A stretch of 64,000 nt of DNA from JBGTSJ01 sp041940305 (GTDB taxonomy: Bacteria; Planctomycetota; Planctomycetia; Planctomycetales; Planctomycetaceae): NCBI GenBank assembly GCA_041940305.1, contig JBGTSJ010000004.1:1-64000 (forward strand), given 5' to 3'. The notes below the pieces were generated by a model. The model made no database searches and had not been told where the DNA came from. It saw only the letters and a program-made list of their open reading frames with translations. The translations under genes were made by a program, and so were the position numbers. Positions 32,761-42,159 of this stretch are shown here, in pieces (within the stretch, counting starts at the first letter, position 1; each line of letters begins with the position of its first letter).

Positions 32761-35126
32761 ATCCTGTTGTCTTGATCCGGATGCCCTCTTGCGTCGCCGC
32801 CACGCTCGTACTGCTGCTGGCGTCATCGGAGCTGTCCGCACAGCAGGGGACTGCGATCACGGATTCGCTTGGCATCCAGCTGCAACTGCTGCCGGCGGGT
32901 CGGTTCGAGATGGGAGAGCACGACGCTGCCCCCGGATTCGAGAAGGATCACACCGGGTTCAACATCGATGATGAGCGCCCGCTGCATCCAGTCGTGCTCA
33001 CGCAACCGTTCTATCTCGCCCGCGCGGAGGTCACCATTGCACAGTTCCGGGCGTTCACGGAGGCGACCGGCTACCGAACGACTGCCGAGCGCAGCGGCAA
33101 CGGCATCGTCGGCTGGGACCCGACTCCACCAGCCGATCTTCCTGACTATCAATGGGCGTTCCGGCAGAAGCCGAAGTTCAACTGGCGGAATCCGGGCTTT
33201 GCACAAGGTGACGATCATCCGGTGATTGGAGTCAGCTGGGACGATGCGCAGGCGTTCTGCGAATGGCTGAGCGCCGAGGAGGGCGCGTCCTATCGCCTTC
33301 CCTCGGAGGCCGAATGGGAATACGCCTGTCGGGCGGGGACGACTTCGTACTTCTCCTTTGGCGACGCGTATCGGGGAGTCATTCAGCGGCATGCGAATAT
33401 CGGCAATGCGGAACTGGAACGCGTCGCCCCCCGGCGGGCGACGAGGCAATGGATTTTCGATCCCGACATCGAGCCGGGCGACGCCCACCCATTCACCGCG
33501 CCGGTGGCTTCCTACGAAGCCAACCCCTGGGGACTGCACGACCTTCACGGCAACGTCTGGGAGTGGTGCGCAGACCGTTACCTCGATACCTGGTACGCCC
33601 AATTCGATCGGGATGGATATCAGCAACCCCGGCGGCGCGCCGTCGACCCGCTCTGCGACCAGCGCTGGAACGAACACGGCGACTGGCGCGCGATCCGCGG
33701 CGGCTCCTGGTTCACGGCGCCGCGCCAGGCTCGCTCCTCTGGCCGAGGATACTTCGAGCAGCAGGACGCCGCGTGCTATCTCGGCTTCCGGGTGGCACGC
33801 GATGCGCCCGCTGAGTTGGTCCAGCCGGCCCGCACCGCGTTTGCAGCTTCGGAAGCGGCGCGGGCCGTTCTGGAGCGGCTGGTGGGACCGTTTCGCGAAG
33901 AACGGGATGGACGGCTGCAGATTCGATTGCGATTCGAGCAGATCAACGGCACGTTGCTCCAGGCGCTGCGCGAGATGCGCGAGCCGGTTGATCTGCAGAT
34001 TGACGGACAGGGACGTTTCTCCGCCACGCAGCTGACGGAGATCGCTCAGACGGCCGACCTCCGCGGTTTGAGTCTGTCCAATCCGGCTCCCGGGCTGAGT
34101 GATGCGGATTTCGCCCCGCTCGCTCCGCTGAGTGGATTGGAGGTGCTGCAGATCTCCGGTACTCCCGGGCTGACGGACGCCGTCTTGCTGTATCTTTCCG
34201 ACATGCAGCGCCTTCAGCGACTCGAGGTGCAGGGAGACGCAATCACTGATGCAGGATTGATACAGTTGCCTGCGCTGCAGCGTCTGGAGCGATTGCAGCT
34301 GCAGCACACGCTCAGCGAAGGGGCGGTCCTCGCACGGTGCAGCGGGTCGCCGCTCGAGTCCGCATCATTCGGCCGACTCACCGACGCGAATGCGGAGCTG
34401 CTCCAGGAGTTCCCGCGCCTGCAGAGCCTCCAGTTGCAGGGATGTCCCCTGACCGGCCGTGGCCTGCAGTCAATCGTTTCACTGCCGCGGCTGCGCGATC
34501 TGGACCTGTCAGGCTGCCGCGACATCACCGATGCAGAGTTCGGGCCGCTCGTTGAGGCACGACGGCTCGCGACCCTCAACCTCGGAGGGACACAGGCCGG
34601 CGATGCGGCGGCCGAGGCGATCCAATCGCTCAATCAGATCAATAACCTGCACATCGGCAGCGATCAGCTGACGGATCCGGGCCTACAGCGACTCTGCCTG
34701 GCGGTGTCGCTGGAGCACCTCTACCTCAGCCGCGACGCCGTCAATGTCACCGACGCCGGGTTCTCGGATCTGTGGCGGCTTCAGCGGCTTCGCAGTCTGT
34801 ACGTATTCGCTCCGCTGGTCGACGGCAGCGGACTCGCTGCGCTGCACGAGTTGCCGCAACTCGCCGCGCTGACCCTCAGCACTCCCGAACTCACCGACGA
34901 CGCGCTGCGGCATGCGGCCGCCTGCCGGAATCTGGAACGGATCAACCTTGGCGACTGGCAGCCGGGCGGCCCGCCGCTGATTACCGATGAAGGACTGCTC
35001 GCATTGGACATCGCCCCCCGGCTCACGCAAATCAGCCTCTTTCGCGCGAACACGCGGATCACCGACGATGCCCTGTCGCGGCTCCGCCAGAGCGATTCCA
35101 ACCTGCGGCTGGACGTCCATCAATAG
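32757..35126 (+). CDS. FGE/SUMF1-like domain fused to leucine-rich repeats, exported
   Basis: This 789-residue protein starts in the ATGA overlap with the DUF1552 gene. A signal peptide (ending ELSAQQ) is followed by a formylglycine-generating-enzyme-like domain (about 30-360): LPAGRFEMGEHD, PVIGVSWDDAQAFCEWL, YRLPSEAEWEYACRAGT, WGLHDLHGNVWEWCADR and IRGGSWFTAPRQARSS. The cysteines that bind copper in true FGEs are absent from the RGGSW segment, so sulfatase activation is unlikely. From about residue 430, LRRs of the F-box-like type (LTDAGL, LQRLERL patterns) continue to the end. The fusion suggests a binding or recognition protein of the cell envelope. It sits between DUF1552 and the cytochrome c/DUF1592 gene. 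Confidence 0.88.
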   Translation: MNPVVLIRMPSCVAATLVLLLASSELSAQQGTAITDSLGIQLQLLPAGRFEMGEHDAAPGFEKDHTGFNIDDERPLHPVVLTQPFYLARAEVTIAQFRAFTEATGYRTTAERSGNGIVGWDPTPPADLPDYQWAFRQKPKFNWRNPGFAQGDDHPVIGVSWDDAQAFCEWLSAEEGASYRLPSEAEWEYACRAGTTSYFSFGDAYRGVIQRHANIGNAELERVAPRRATRQWIFDPDIEPGDAHPFTAPVASYEANPWGLHDLHGNVWEWCADRYLDTWYAQFDRDGYQQPRRRAVDPLCDQRWNEHGDWRAIRGGSWFTAPRQARSSGRGYFEQQDAACYLGFRVARDAPAELVQPARTAFAASEAARAVLERLVGPFREERDGRLQIRLRFEQINGTLLQALREMREPVDLQIDGQGRFSATQLTEIAQTADLRGLSLSNPAPGLSDADFAPLAPLSGLEVLQISGTPGLTDAVLLYLSDMQRLQRLEVQGDAITDAGLIQLPALQRLERLQLQHTLSEGAVLARCSGSPLESASFGRLTDANAELLQEFPRLQSLQLQGCPLTGRGLQSIVSLPRLRDLDLSGCRDITDAEFGPLVEARRLATLNLGGTQAGDAAAEAIQSLNQINNLHIGSDQLTDPGLQRLCLAVSLEHLYLSRDAVNVTDAGFSDLWRLQRLRSLYVFAPLVDGSGLAALHELPQLAALTLSTPELTDDALRHAAACRNLERINLGDWQPGGPPLITDEGLLALDIAPRLTQISLFRANTRITDDALSRLRQSDSNLRLDVHQ

Positions 35127-35153
35127 CACTGCTTGCCACCGTACCGACGCAGC

Positions 35154-37808
35154 ATGATCCGCCCCGCTCTGTTCATTCTCCTCTGCGGTCTCTCCCTGTT
35201 GCCAGGGTGTGGTGCAGAGCCCCCAGTTGCGCCTTCCGTTGACGACTCGGCGATGGTGAGCGCCACACCGGCAACGGATGTTGAAGCAACGGAGAGCGCG
35301 GCTCCGGTCCCGCAGATCGCTCCGGTCGCTGACCTGCCGACCTTTGAGGAGCATGTGCGTCCTTTTATCGAAGAGCACTGCGTCGCCTGCCACGGACCCG
35401 AGAGCGCCGAGCAGGAATTGCGACTCGACACGCTCGCTCCGGATTTCGTCACTCGTCCTGAGGCCGATCACTGGGTCGAGATCCTCGACCGGTTGAATCT
35501 CGGCGAAATGCCCCCCGCCGAGGAGCCGCGCCCTGATCCCGGACAGTTGATCGCAGTGACGGACTGGATCACGGGCGAGCTGCGGCGCGTGCAGGGAGCC
35601 GCGCAGAGCACGGGAGGAGTCGTGCTACTGCGACGGCTGAACCGCCGGGAGTATGCGAATTCCGTGCGGGACCTCCTCGGAGTCGAATTTGTGGAAGGTC
35701 AGGGACCGCTCGACCGTCTGCCTCCCGATGGATCGATCGCCGGATTTGACACGGTCAGCAAGGCGCTGCTGCTCGACCCCTCCCTGATGGATGCCTACCT
35801 CGCCGTGGCACGCGACGTGGCCGGTCAGGCGGTCTCGTTCCGCCCCCCGCTGGTGCCGACCAAAACGATGCGTTTCGAGTTCCGCGACACGCCTGACTCC
35901 GCGATGGCCTACATCCTCAACGGGCGCGAGGCGTACCTTGAAGAGGGACGCCTCGTCATCATGGCGGGAGGCGCCCGGACGTATGCGAGGTTGCGGCATC
36001 CGTTCAACAATTCCGAGATCCCTGTCACGGGGGAGTACCGTGTCCGTGTGCGTGCCGCTGCGGTCCCCGGCGCCGACGGGGCGCCGGTGTACATGGACGT
36101 CACCTTCGGCTCGGTGGGGAGGATTGCACGGTTTCGCGTTGATGCGAGACCTGATGAACCGGAAGTGTACGAGTTCGAGGGGACATTCGATGCGGCCGTT
36201 CCGGGTGAGTTTCAGGTTTCGCTGGTCAACCCCACCGAGTTCGGGAATCACCAGCAGGAGTGGTTGCACGAGCATAGCGCGATGCAGGAACTGTTCGAGG
36301 CCGGCCGACTGCTCGAATCGACACGGATGCGGGCCCGGATGCGGGCGGAGGGCTCGTACGACGTCTACACGCGCGGCGCGTTCCATCCGCGCGTCGTGGA
36401 TCTCACCCCCCTCCCGAAGCTCCACCTGGAATGGATCGAAGTGATCGGCCCGTTGCAGCCCGAGTATCCTCCCAGGAGCATGCGCCTGGTCTTTCCGGAC
36501 GGTTGGACCGACGAGCAGTTAACCCCGCCTGCCCTCCGCCGTGTTTTCGCCCGCCTGCTGCCGCGCGCCGTCCGCCGGCCGGTGACTCCCGTCGAAGTCG
36601 AAGCTCTGACGGCGCTCGTCACTGAGGCGCTGGAGCAGGGCGAATCCCCTGAGCAGGCCATTCAGACCGGACTCGTCGCCATGCTCTGCTCGCCGGACTT
36701 CCTCTATCACTTCGAGCCCGGTCTCTCGCTTGAGCGACGAACTCTTAATGATTTCGAGTTGGCCGCCCGGCTGTCGTACTTCCTCTGGTCCAGCCTCCCT
36801 GACGAGGAATTGGCGGAACTGGCGGCCAGCTCCCGACTGAGCGACCCCGCGACGCTCATCGCCCAGGTCGACCGCATGCTGGCCGACTCCCGATCAGAGG
36901 GATTCGTCCAGGGCTTTGCACGGCAATGGCTGAGGATCGACGAATTCAACCGCTTTCCTCCCGACGAGCAGATCTTTCCCGAGTACTATGCCACCGACAT
37001 GGTCGGACTCGGCGACGACATGCAGGAGCAACCTCTCGCATTCTTCCGCGAGGTTCTGCACGGCGACCTGCCTGTATCTTGCTTCCTGAGCAGCGACTGG
37101 ACCATGCTCAACACAAGACTGGCGACCTTCTACGGCATCGACGGAGTCGCCGGTGAGGAGTTCCGCCGTGTTGAATTCTCAGATCCGGACGCTGCTCCCT
37201 GGCGGGAGCGGAGCGGCTTGCTCGGCATGGCCGGCATCCACAAGTGGGGCAGTGACGGAAACCGCACCAAGCCTGTCGAGCGCGGCAAGTACATTCTTGA
37301 CGTGCTGTTCAACGATCCGCCCCCGCCTCCCCCCCCCAACGCGGGCGAAGTGGAGCCTAATCTCAATGGCGAACGTCTGACCGTCCGCGAGCGGTTGGCC
37401 CGCCACCGCGAACAGCCCAGTTGCAACCACTGCCATCGACGCATCGATCCCTACGGTTTGGCGCTGGAGAACTTCAACGTCATCGGCCGATGGCGGGACC
37501 GACTGGACGGCGAGAAGCCCATCGCCCACTGGGGCCCGGACCGCCCACTGATCAACTCCGGCGGCACGCTGCCGAACGGCCGCGAATTCGCCGATTTCCC
37601 TGAGTTTCAGCAGGCTCTGCTGGAGCAGGAGGACCGGTTTACCAGAGCTCTGGCCGAAAAGTTGTTCGCCTATGCGCTCGGCCGCGTCGTCGAGCCGTCC
37701 GACCGGATCCTGATTGATTCGCTGATCAGCGATGCACAGCACGAGCGGGCGACAATTCGCCGTCTCCTTCAGGGAATCGCCGCCTCGGAGGCGTTTCGCA
37801 CCAAGTGA
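35154..37808 (+). CDS. Cytochrome c / DUF1587-1595-1592-1588-1585 lipoprotein (PSD family)
   Basis: This 884-residue protein is a likely lipoprotein: MIRPALFILLCGLSLLPGC has a lipobox with Cys19. A planctomycete cytochrome-c-like module with CVACH follows near residue 77. The order then is DUF1587 (RLNRREYANSVRDLLG), a sandwich-like insert, DUF1595 (LLPRAVRRPVTPVEVEAL), DUF1592 (LNDFELAARLSYFLWSSLPD), DUF1588 (LLGMAGIHKWGSDGNRTKP, with a second haem-like motif CNHCH) and DUF1585 (FTRALAEKLFAYALGRVV). These proteins are hallmarks of the phylum and always travel with DUF1552 partners. Electron transfer coupled to an unknown oxidation is often proposed. It closes this three-gene operon. Confidence 0.94.
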   Translation: MIRPALFILLCGLSLLPGCGAEPPVAPSVDDSAMVSATPATDVEATESAAPVPQIAPVADLPTFEEHVRPFIEEHCVACHGPESAEQELRLDTLAPDFVTRPEADHWVEILDRLNLGEMPPAEEPRPDPGQLIAVTDWITGELRRVQGAAQSTGGVVLLRRLNRREYANSVRDLLGVEFVEGQGPLDRLPPDGSIAGFDTVSKALLLDPSLMDAYLAVARDVAGQAVSFRPPLVPTKTMRFEFRDTPDSAMAYILNGREAYLEEGRLVIMAGGARTYARLRHPFNNSEIPVTGEYRVRVRAAAVPGADGAPVYMDVTFGSVGRIARFRVDARPDEPEVYEFEGTFDAAVPGEFQVSLVNPTEFGNHQQEWLHEHSAMQELFEAGRLLESTRMRARMRAEGSYDVYTRGAFHPRVVDLTPLPKLHLEWIEVIGPLQPEYPPRSMRLVFPDGWTDEQLTPPALRRVFARLLPRAVRRPVTPVEVEALTALVTEALEQGESPEQAIQTGLVAMLCSPDFLYHFEPGLSLERRTLNDFELAARLSYFLWSSLPDEELAELAASSRLSDPATLIAQVDRMLADSRSEGFVQGFARQWLRIDEFNRFPPDEQIFPEYYATDMVGLGDDMQEQPLAFFREVLHGDLPVSCFLSSDWTMLNTRLATFYGIDGVAGEEFRRVEFSDPDAAPWRERSGLLGMAGIHKWGSDGNRTKPVERGKYILDVLFNDPPPPPPPNAGEVEPNLNGERLTVRERLARHREQPSCNHCHRRIDPYGLALENFNVIGRWRDRLDGEKPIAHWGPDRPLINSGGTLPNGREFADFPEFQQALLEQEDRFTRALAEKLFAYALGRVVEPSDRILIDSLISDAQHERATIRRLLQGIAASEAFRTK

Positions 37809-37934
37809 AGGCCCTCAGCCTGACGCTCTCACTGCTGTCCGGGGTGGCGCCGGAGCGGCCCCGCTGGGATGCGTGCATCATGCAGCCCCTGACGACGCTC
37901 GGGGAGTTCGGCTCCTCAAGCAGCCGTGCCGATC

Positions 37935-39215
37935 TCACACAGCCCGCAAAATGGCGGCCGCGCTCTGCCCAAGCATCGTGCGGTTGACGCTCATCGCGGC
38001 ACGATTGCGGAGGGGGAGCGGCTCGTCGTGGACGACATTCAGCCGGCAGAGCGGATCGGGATGCTCGTAATTGAGCGACATCGGCAACTCGCCATGCCGC
38101 AGCGACAGGATGCTGCCGGCAAGCTCGACGGCGCCCGACCCCGACTCGAACGCGCCGAAGTAGCTCTTCAAACCGATGACAGGAATCCGCTCGGCTGCGG
38201 ACCCCAGCGCGCGGTGATATGCCCGGGCCTCGAGCCAGTCATCCCGCTGCGTGCTCTTTCCGTGAGCATTGATGTGGCCGATTTCTTCCGGGCGGATGCC
38301 GGCCCTCTTGACGGCGGCCTCCATCGCGCGGACGAGCCCGGTCCCCTTGCCGCCGGTTTCCGCGTCTCGTCCATCGCAGCCGGCCCCGACGGAGAGGACT
38401 TCGCAATAAATCTCGGCGCCGCGCTCCACCGCGTGTCCGTACCGCTCAACGACAAAGACTCCGGCTCCTTCACCGACGATCGTGCCGTCCCGGTCCAGAT
38501 CGAACGGACGGCAGGCGCGGGTCGGATCATCTTCCCGGCGGGAGAGGTCTTCAATCAGCATCCGGCGGGCAATGTCCACCGGGTGGATCGCCGAACTGGA
38601 CGCGCCGACGATCATTACGTCGGCCTGGCCGCGCTGAATGACGCGAATCGCCTCCTGCAGGGCGAGCAGGGCGGAGGCGTCGGCGCTGGTGATCGTATTG
38701 TTCGGGCCGCGGGCGTCGTGCTCGATCGCCACGTGGCACGCCGGCATATTCGGCAACTGGCTGAGCAGCCACAGCGGAGCGATTTCGTCTCCCCATGCCT
38801 CGTAGCGCTGCTCGTTGGCCGCATCCACAAACGCACGTGAAGCCTCGGTCAGCTCCTGCGGTGTAAAGCAGATGTGGCCCGCCCCAAACTCCACTCCCAG
38901 CCGGTCTGGATCGACGTCGCCTGCCGCGAGTCCGGAATCCTTCATCGCCATGGATGCCGCACAGACACCCAGCTGGATGTCGCGGGACATGACCTTCAGG
39001 AACTTGCGGTGGTAAACGTGCTCCAGGGGATCAAAGTCGCTGATCTCCGCCCCGAGCTTGCAGGGAAGGTCGCGCGTGGGGAGCGATTTGAGATAGCCAA
39101 TACCCGATCGCCCGGCGATCAAGTTCCCCCAGAATGGGGACTTGCCGGTACCGATGGGTGAGATCACACCGACCCCGGTGATGACCACCCTTGGGCTACC
39201 CGATCCAGCCATCAT
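37935..39215 (-). CDS. Beta-ketoacyl synthase homologue lacking catalytic Cys and one His
   Basis: This 426-residue protein has a full thiolase-fold ketoacyl synthase (FabF-like): VVITGVGVISPIG, RGQADVMIVG, FDLDRDGTIVGEGAGVFVVE and INAHGKST. Aligned to FabF by these anchors, the active-site Cys (TACTS) is Asp179 (TSADAS). The first His is kept (H318). The second His (KSxxGH) is Ala355 (KSYFGA). The C-terminal glycine-rich GFGGTN loop is absent. It cannot work as a normal condensing enzyme. It may act like a chain-length-factor-type partner, or as a decarboxylase or scaffold. No acyl carrier protein or second ketoacyl synthase is adjacent. ATG 39215 or ATG 39212 are the best starts. Confidence 0.85.
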   Translation of the reverse strand: MMAGSGSPRVVITGVGVISPIGTGKSPFWGNLIAGRSGIGYLKSLPTRDLPCKLGAEISDFDPLEHVYHRKFLKVMSRDIQLGVCAASMAMKDSGLAAGDVDPDRLGVEFGAGHICFTPQELTEASRAFVDAANEQRYEAWGDEIAPLWLLSQLPNMPACHVAIEHDARGPNNTITSADASALLALQEAIRVIQRGQADVMIVGASSSAIHPVDIARRMLIEDLSRREDDPTRACRPFDLDRDGTIVGEGAGVFVVERYGHAVERGAEIYCEVLSVGAGCDGRDAETGGKGTGLVRAMEAAVKRAGIRPEEIGHINAHGKSTQRDDWLEARAYHRALGSAAERIPVIGLKSYFGAFESGSGAVELAGSILSLRHGELPMSLNYEHPDPLCRLNVVHDEPLPLRNRAAMSVNRTMLGQSAAAILRAV

Positions 39216-39938
39216 AGCCTGAACCCGTCCAGGATGTCGCAAACGCTCCGACGTTATTATCGGAGCCTTCGCACCCAGCAGGTGACTCGAACGCACCCTG
39301 TCCCGCAGGAGCCCCTGGCGGTCCTTCGGAGGGGGGAAATCAAATGTGGCGGGAAATCAAGTTAATGGGCGGGACCGGAGCTGCATCCGTGACGCAACCC
39401 GGTGAAGGAGGGTTTAATTCCGAGCCCCACACCACGCGTACGCAGTACACCTGATGGATATCGGACTGCCCAAGCGGCCCAGCGCCGCACTGACCCCAGC
39501 CAGGGGCAGCCGAATCGTCGACAATTACACCCGGTTTCGAATTTGCTGTCAAGCTGCCAAATCCTCGGCCAGTCCGGTTCGGCAGGTTTCGGTACGGGGA
39601 GAGAGGGAGCTATTGGCGGAGGCCCGATCGTAAAGCAACCCCCGGCGACGTATGCCAGACTGCGGTATGAACCGGTCGCCTTCAATGGGCGACTCCCTGT
39701 GACGAGGCCGATCTGTTGCAAAGTGTTAAGCCAAAACTTCTTACGACACACGGTTAGCCCAGTTGCCGTATTCTCGCCAGGATTGCAACCAGCGAATCGA
39801 ATCGGCCGATCGTGAAGCAGGCACGTCCGTACAGATGGCCGAGAGCGTTCAGTCCTCCGCGGGATCGGGCTGGCTCAAATTGGCTCAACTGACTGTCGCC
39901 AGTACGACCTCGACTTCTTGGCGGCGATACGTCTCGCC
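39216..39938. other. Intergenic region of about 720 bases, no supported gene
   Basis: Open frames of 130-140 codons exist on both strands but overlap one another and show no recognisable domain, signal sequence or good ribosome site. A tandem-like pair of GGGAAATCAA words lies at about 39337 and 39352, close to the ketoacyl-synthase homologue start. No tRNA, terminator or known riboswitch motif was seen. Confidence 0.45.
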
Positions 39939-40997
39939 CTAGAGAAGTGGCAGCAGTGGGACTGGAGGAACGCTCACGGGAGGTATTGGGGGCCATTCCA
40001 CGTCATTGTCCGCCTCCCCCTCAATCAGCCACATGTTCCGGAATACGACCGGATTGCCATGATCCTGCAATCGAATCGGGAGCGGCTGCGGCCCTTCAGG
40101 CTGGCCGGCCCCGGTTTTGTCCGGTATGGCCACGTTGTGGTGAATGGCCACGCCATTGTGCCAGACACTGATGACCGCGCTTCGGGTTTTCCGTCCTTCT
40201 TCATCGAAACGGGCGGCCCGAAAGTCGATATCGTACGTTTGCCACTGCAGCGGGGGCAGGCAGACGTTAACGTCAGGCGGACGCGACTTGTAGAGCGCGC
40301 CGCACTCATTGTTGAGCCCATCCAATCCAAACGAGTCGAGTATCTGCACTTCGTAGCGCCCCTGCAGGTAGAGCCCGCTGTTTCCTCGGGCCTGGCCGGT
40401 GGCGGCGGGCTTGTAGGGAATCCGGAACTCGGCATGCAGCCGGAAATCTCCATACGGCGCCGCTGTTTCGGTTCCGGGAAGCAGCAAGCCGTCTTCGGTC
40501 ATTGTCGGATTCTGAAGCGCAGGAGATGCGGTGCCGTCAAAGAGGACGACGGCGTCCGCAGGTGGCGCCAGGCCCATCGTGGGGCTGACTCGCTCGACAC
40601 GGCGAAGCTCGCCCGCAATGCGTCCATCCTTGGCGTATACGGTCGCGGCATCGTCTTCGAGAATCATGTCGTACAGCTCACCGCGGAGTTCGATGAACGA
40701 GTCGATTCGCTGGCCGGCGAGCGGGTATTTGAGAGCGTGTGCCCACCCGCCGCCGGGGAGACCGCCCCAGAACTTGACCGCATCGAATTGCCCGTCACCG
40801 CGGGCAATCACCTGCAGGCCGACGCGCTCGGAAGTCCGATGCGAAGGCTGGGCCCGCTGCCACCCGACATACTCCCCTTGGAAAGCAAAATCAGCATCGG
40901 TCACCGCAGGATCTGTATAGACCCCGTCGTCAGCCGCAAGTGGGGAAACTGTCACGACGAATGCAATCGTCCCCAGGATGCGATGGGAATACGTCAT
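39939..40997 (-). CDS. DUF1080 (3-keto-disaccharide hydrolase-like) exported protein
   Basis: This 352-residue protein has a short signal peptide (IAFVVTVSPLAAD). The N-terminal 150 residues form a small domain (YVGWQRAQPSHRTSERVGLQ). The C-terminal DUF1080 / ConA-like sandwich follows: DAVVLFDGTAS, GDFRLHAEFRIPYK, RGNSGLYLQGRYEVQILDSF, NECGALYKSRPPDVN, QWQTYDIDFRAARFD and NPVVFRNMWLIE. DUF1080 proteins are very numerous in planctomycetes, and some cleave 3-keto-glycosides. Start ATG 40997 fits the signal peptide; the longer frame is unlikely. The C-terminus is proline-rich. It stands alone. Confidence 0.9.
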   Translation of the reverse strand: MTYSHRILGTIAFVVTVSPLAADDGVYTDPAVTDADFAFQGEYVGWQRAQPSHRTSERVGLQVIARGDGQFDAVKFWGGLPGGGWAHALKYPLAGQRIDSFIELRGELYDMILEDDAATVYAKDGRIAGELRRVERVSPTMGLAPPADAVVLFDGTASPALQNPTMTEDGLLLPGTETAAPYGDFRLHAEFRIPYKPAATGQARGNSGLYLQGRYEVQILDSFGLDGLNNECGALYKSRPPDVNVCLPPLQWQTYDIDFRAARFDEEGRKTRSAVISVWHNGVAIHHNVAIPDKTGAGQPEGPQPLPIRLQDHGNPVVFRNMWLIEGEADNDVEWPPIPPVSVPPVPLLPLL

Positions 40998-41107
40998 GGT
41001 GGTCTGTCGTGGATGCGGCGGACGAACTGCGAATGAAGCGCCTTCGAAGACCAGTCTGCGCAGACTGGAGGGGAGAGGCAAGTGAATTGCGCCCGGATGG
41101 GGCTGGG

Positions 41108-41140
41108 GGTAGTGGGGTCATTCCAAATGACCCCACTACC
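41108..41140. repeat. Perfect 15-bp inverted repeat
   Basis: GGTAGTGGGGTCATT and AATGACCCCACTACC are exact reverse complements separated by CCA. It lies between the DUF1080 gene and tRNA-Pro. The single T pairs at its base do not make a T tract, so a dispersed palindromic element is as likely as a terminator. Confidence 0.8.
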
Positions 41141-41420
41141 GGGCTGGGAGGAATTCTCGGCCGCGATCACGGTTCGGTTCAACAACTCCACTTGAACCAG
41201 GAGTGCTCGGCGACGCTGGAGTAATCCGATTGCTGGTAACCGCCGAACATCGAAGTTGACGACCACTCGCACGCCCGGTGCATCCGGAGTGCCGCGCGAG
41301 TCCGGGTTCCCACGGGGGCGCGGCTTGCGAAAAGCGGGCCGGGTTTGGCGTTGTGAGAGCGATGTTGACCAGCGATCGCCGGCCGCTAGAATGCAGCCCG
41401 CGACGGCCTCGCCGCCGCCC

Positions 41421-41495
<75 letters not shown>

Positions 41496-41615
41496 TTTTC
41501 TCTAACTGATGCTGAAACAGCAGTCTCTGTTACCTGCCGACGGTCGGCAGTGCAGCCTGAGATTCAACGAGATCCGGTAGACTACCGGATTCGGTGAACT
41601 GGAGGTTGCACTCCC

Positions 41616-42017
41616 ATGCCGAACACGTCCACGCTTCGCGTCCCGTCCTACCGTCGACACAAGCCCACTGGGCAGGCTGTCGTCACGATCAACGGTCAGG
41701 ACATCTACCTGGGCAGGTGGAACACTGCGGCCAGCAGAGCCGAGTTCGACCGCCTGATCGCTGAGTTCCTCGCCAACGGGCGACGACTTCAATGCGATGC
41801 CGATGGGACCGTGGTCGAAGTGCTCAATGGCTACCGGAAGTTCGCGGAAGACTACTATCGCAAAGGCGGTCGGGTCACGAGCGAGTACGCGGGCATCAAG
41901 GAAGCGCTGAAGATCGTCCGCGAACTGTACGGCCGCACGACCGCCAACGAATTCGGTCCGCTGGCCTTGAAGGCCGTTCGGCAGCGGATGATCGTAAAGC
42001 ACGTGCAGTGCCGCTGA
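41616..42017 (+). pseudogene. Truncated tyrosine recombinase / phage-type integrase (N-terminal part)
   Basis: The 133-residue product matches the N-terminal DNA-binding part of planctomycete site-specific integrases: RVPSYRRHKPTGQAVVTING, then YLGRWNTAASRAEFDRLIAE, and the core-binding start YRKGGRVTSEYAGIKEAL followed by TTANEFGPLALKAVRQRMI. It then diverges and stops, with no catalytic domain (R, HxxR and Y residues missing). No continuation was found in other frames. Its position just after tRNA-Pro points to a decayed integrative element. It may still be expressed as a short protein, but it cannot recombine DNA. Confidence 0.75.
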
Positions 42018-42159
42018 TCAGTCGGACAAAGGTCTCGAAGACCGACGATCTCGGCGAGAGTGTCTTCCTGCGGACGCTTACGTTCTCTGCGAATGTGCGA
42101 TCGGGGCGTTACTTTCTGTAAGATGAAACGCCCCATCAATCAGCCACTCCGAACAATTC

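Noticed and set aside
39402..39815. Open frame of 137 codons on the plus strand, with a 129-codon frame on the other strand
   Set aside because: No domain, signal sequence or ribosome site; the two frames overlap each other and the composition looks non-coding.
41534..41550. Hairpin CTGCCGAC-G-GTCGGCAG downstream of tRNA-Pro
   Set aside because: Good stem but no T tract after it; it could be chance in G+C-rich DNA.
42103..42134. Hairpin GGGGCGTT...AACGCCCC after the truncated integrase
   Set aside because: The loop is about 16 bases and no T tract follows, so a terminator call is not supported.
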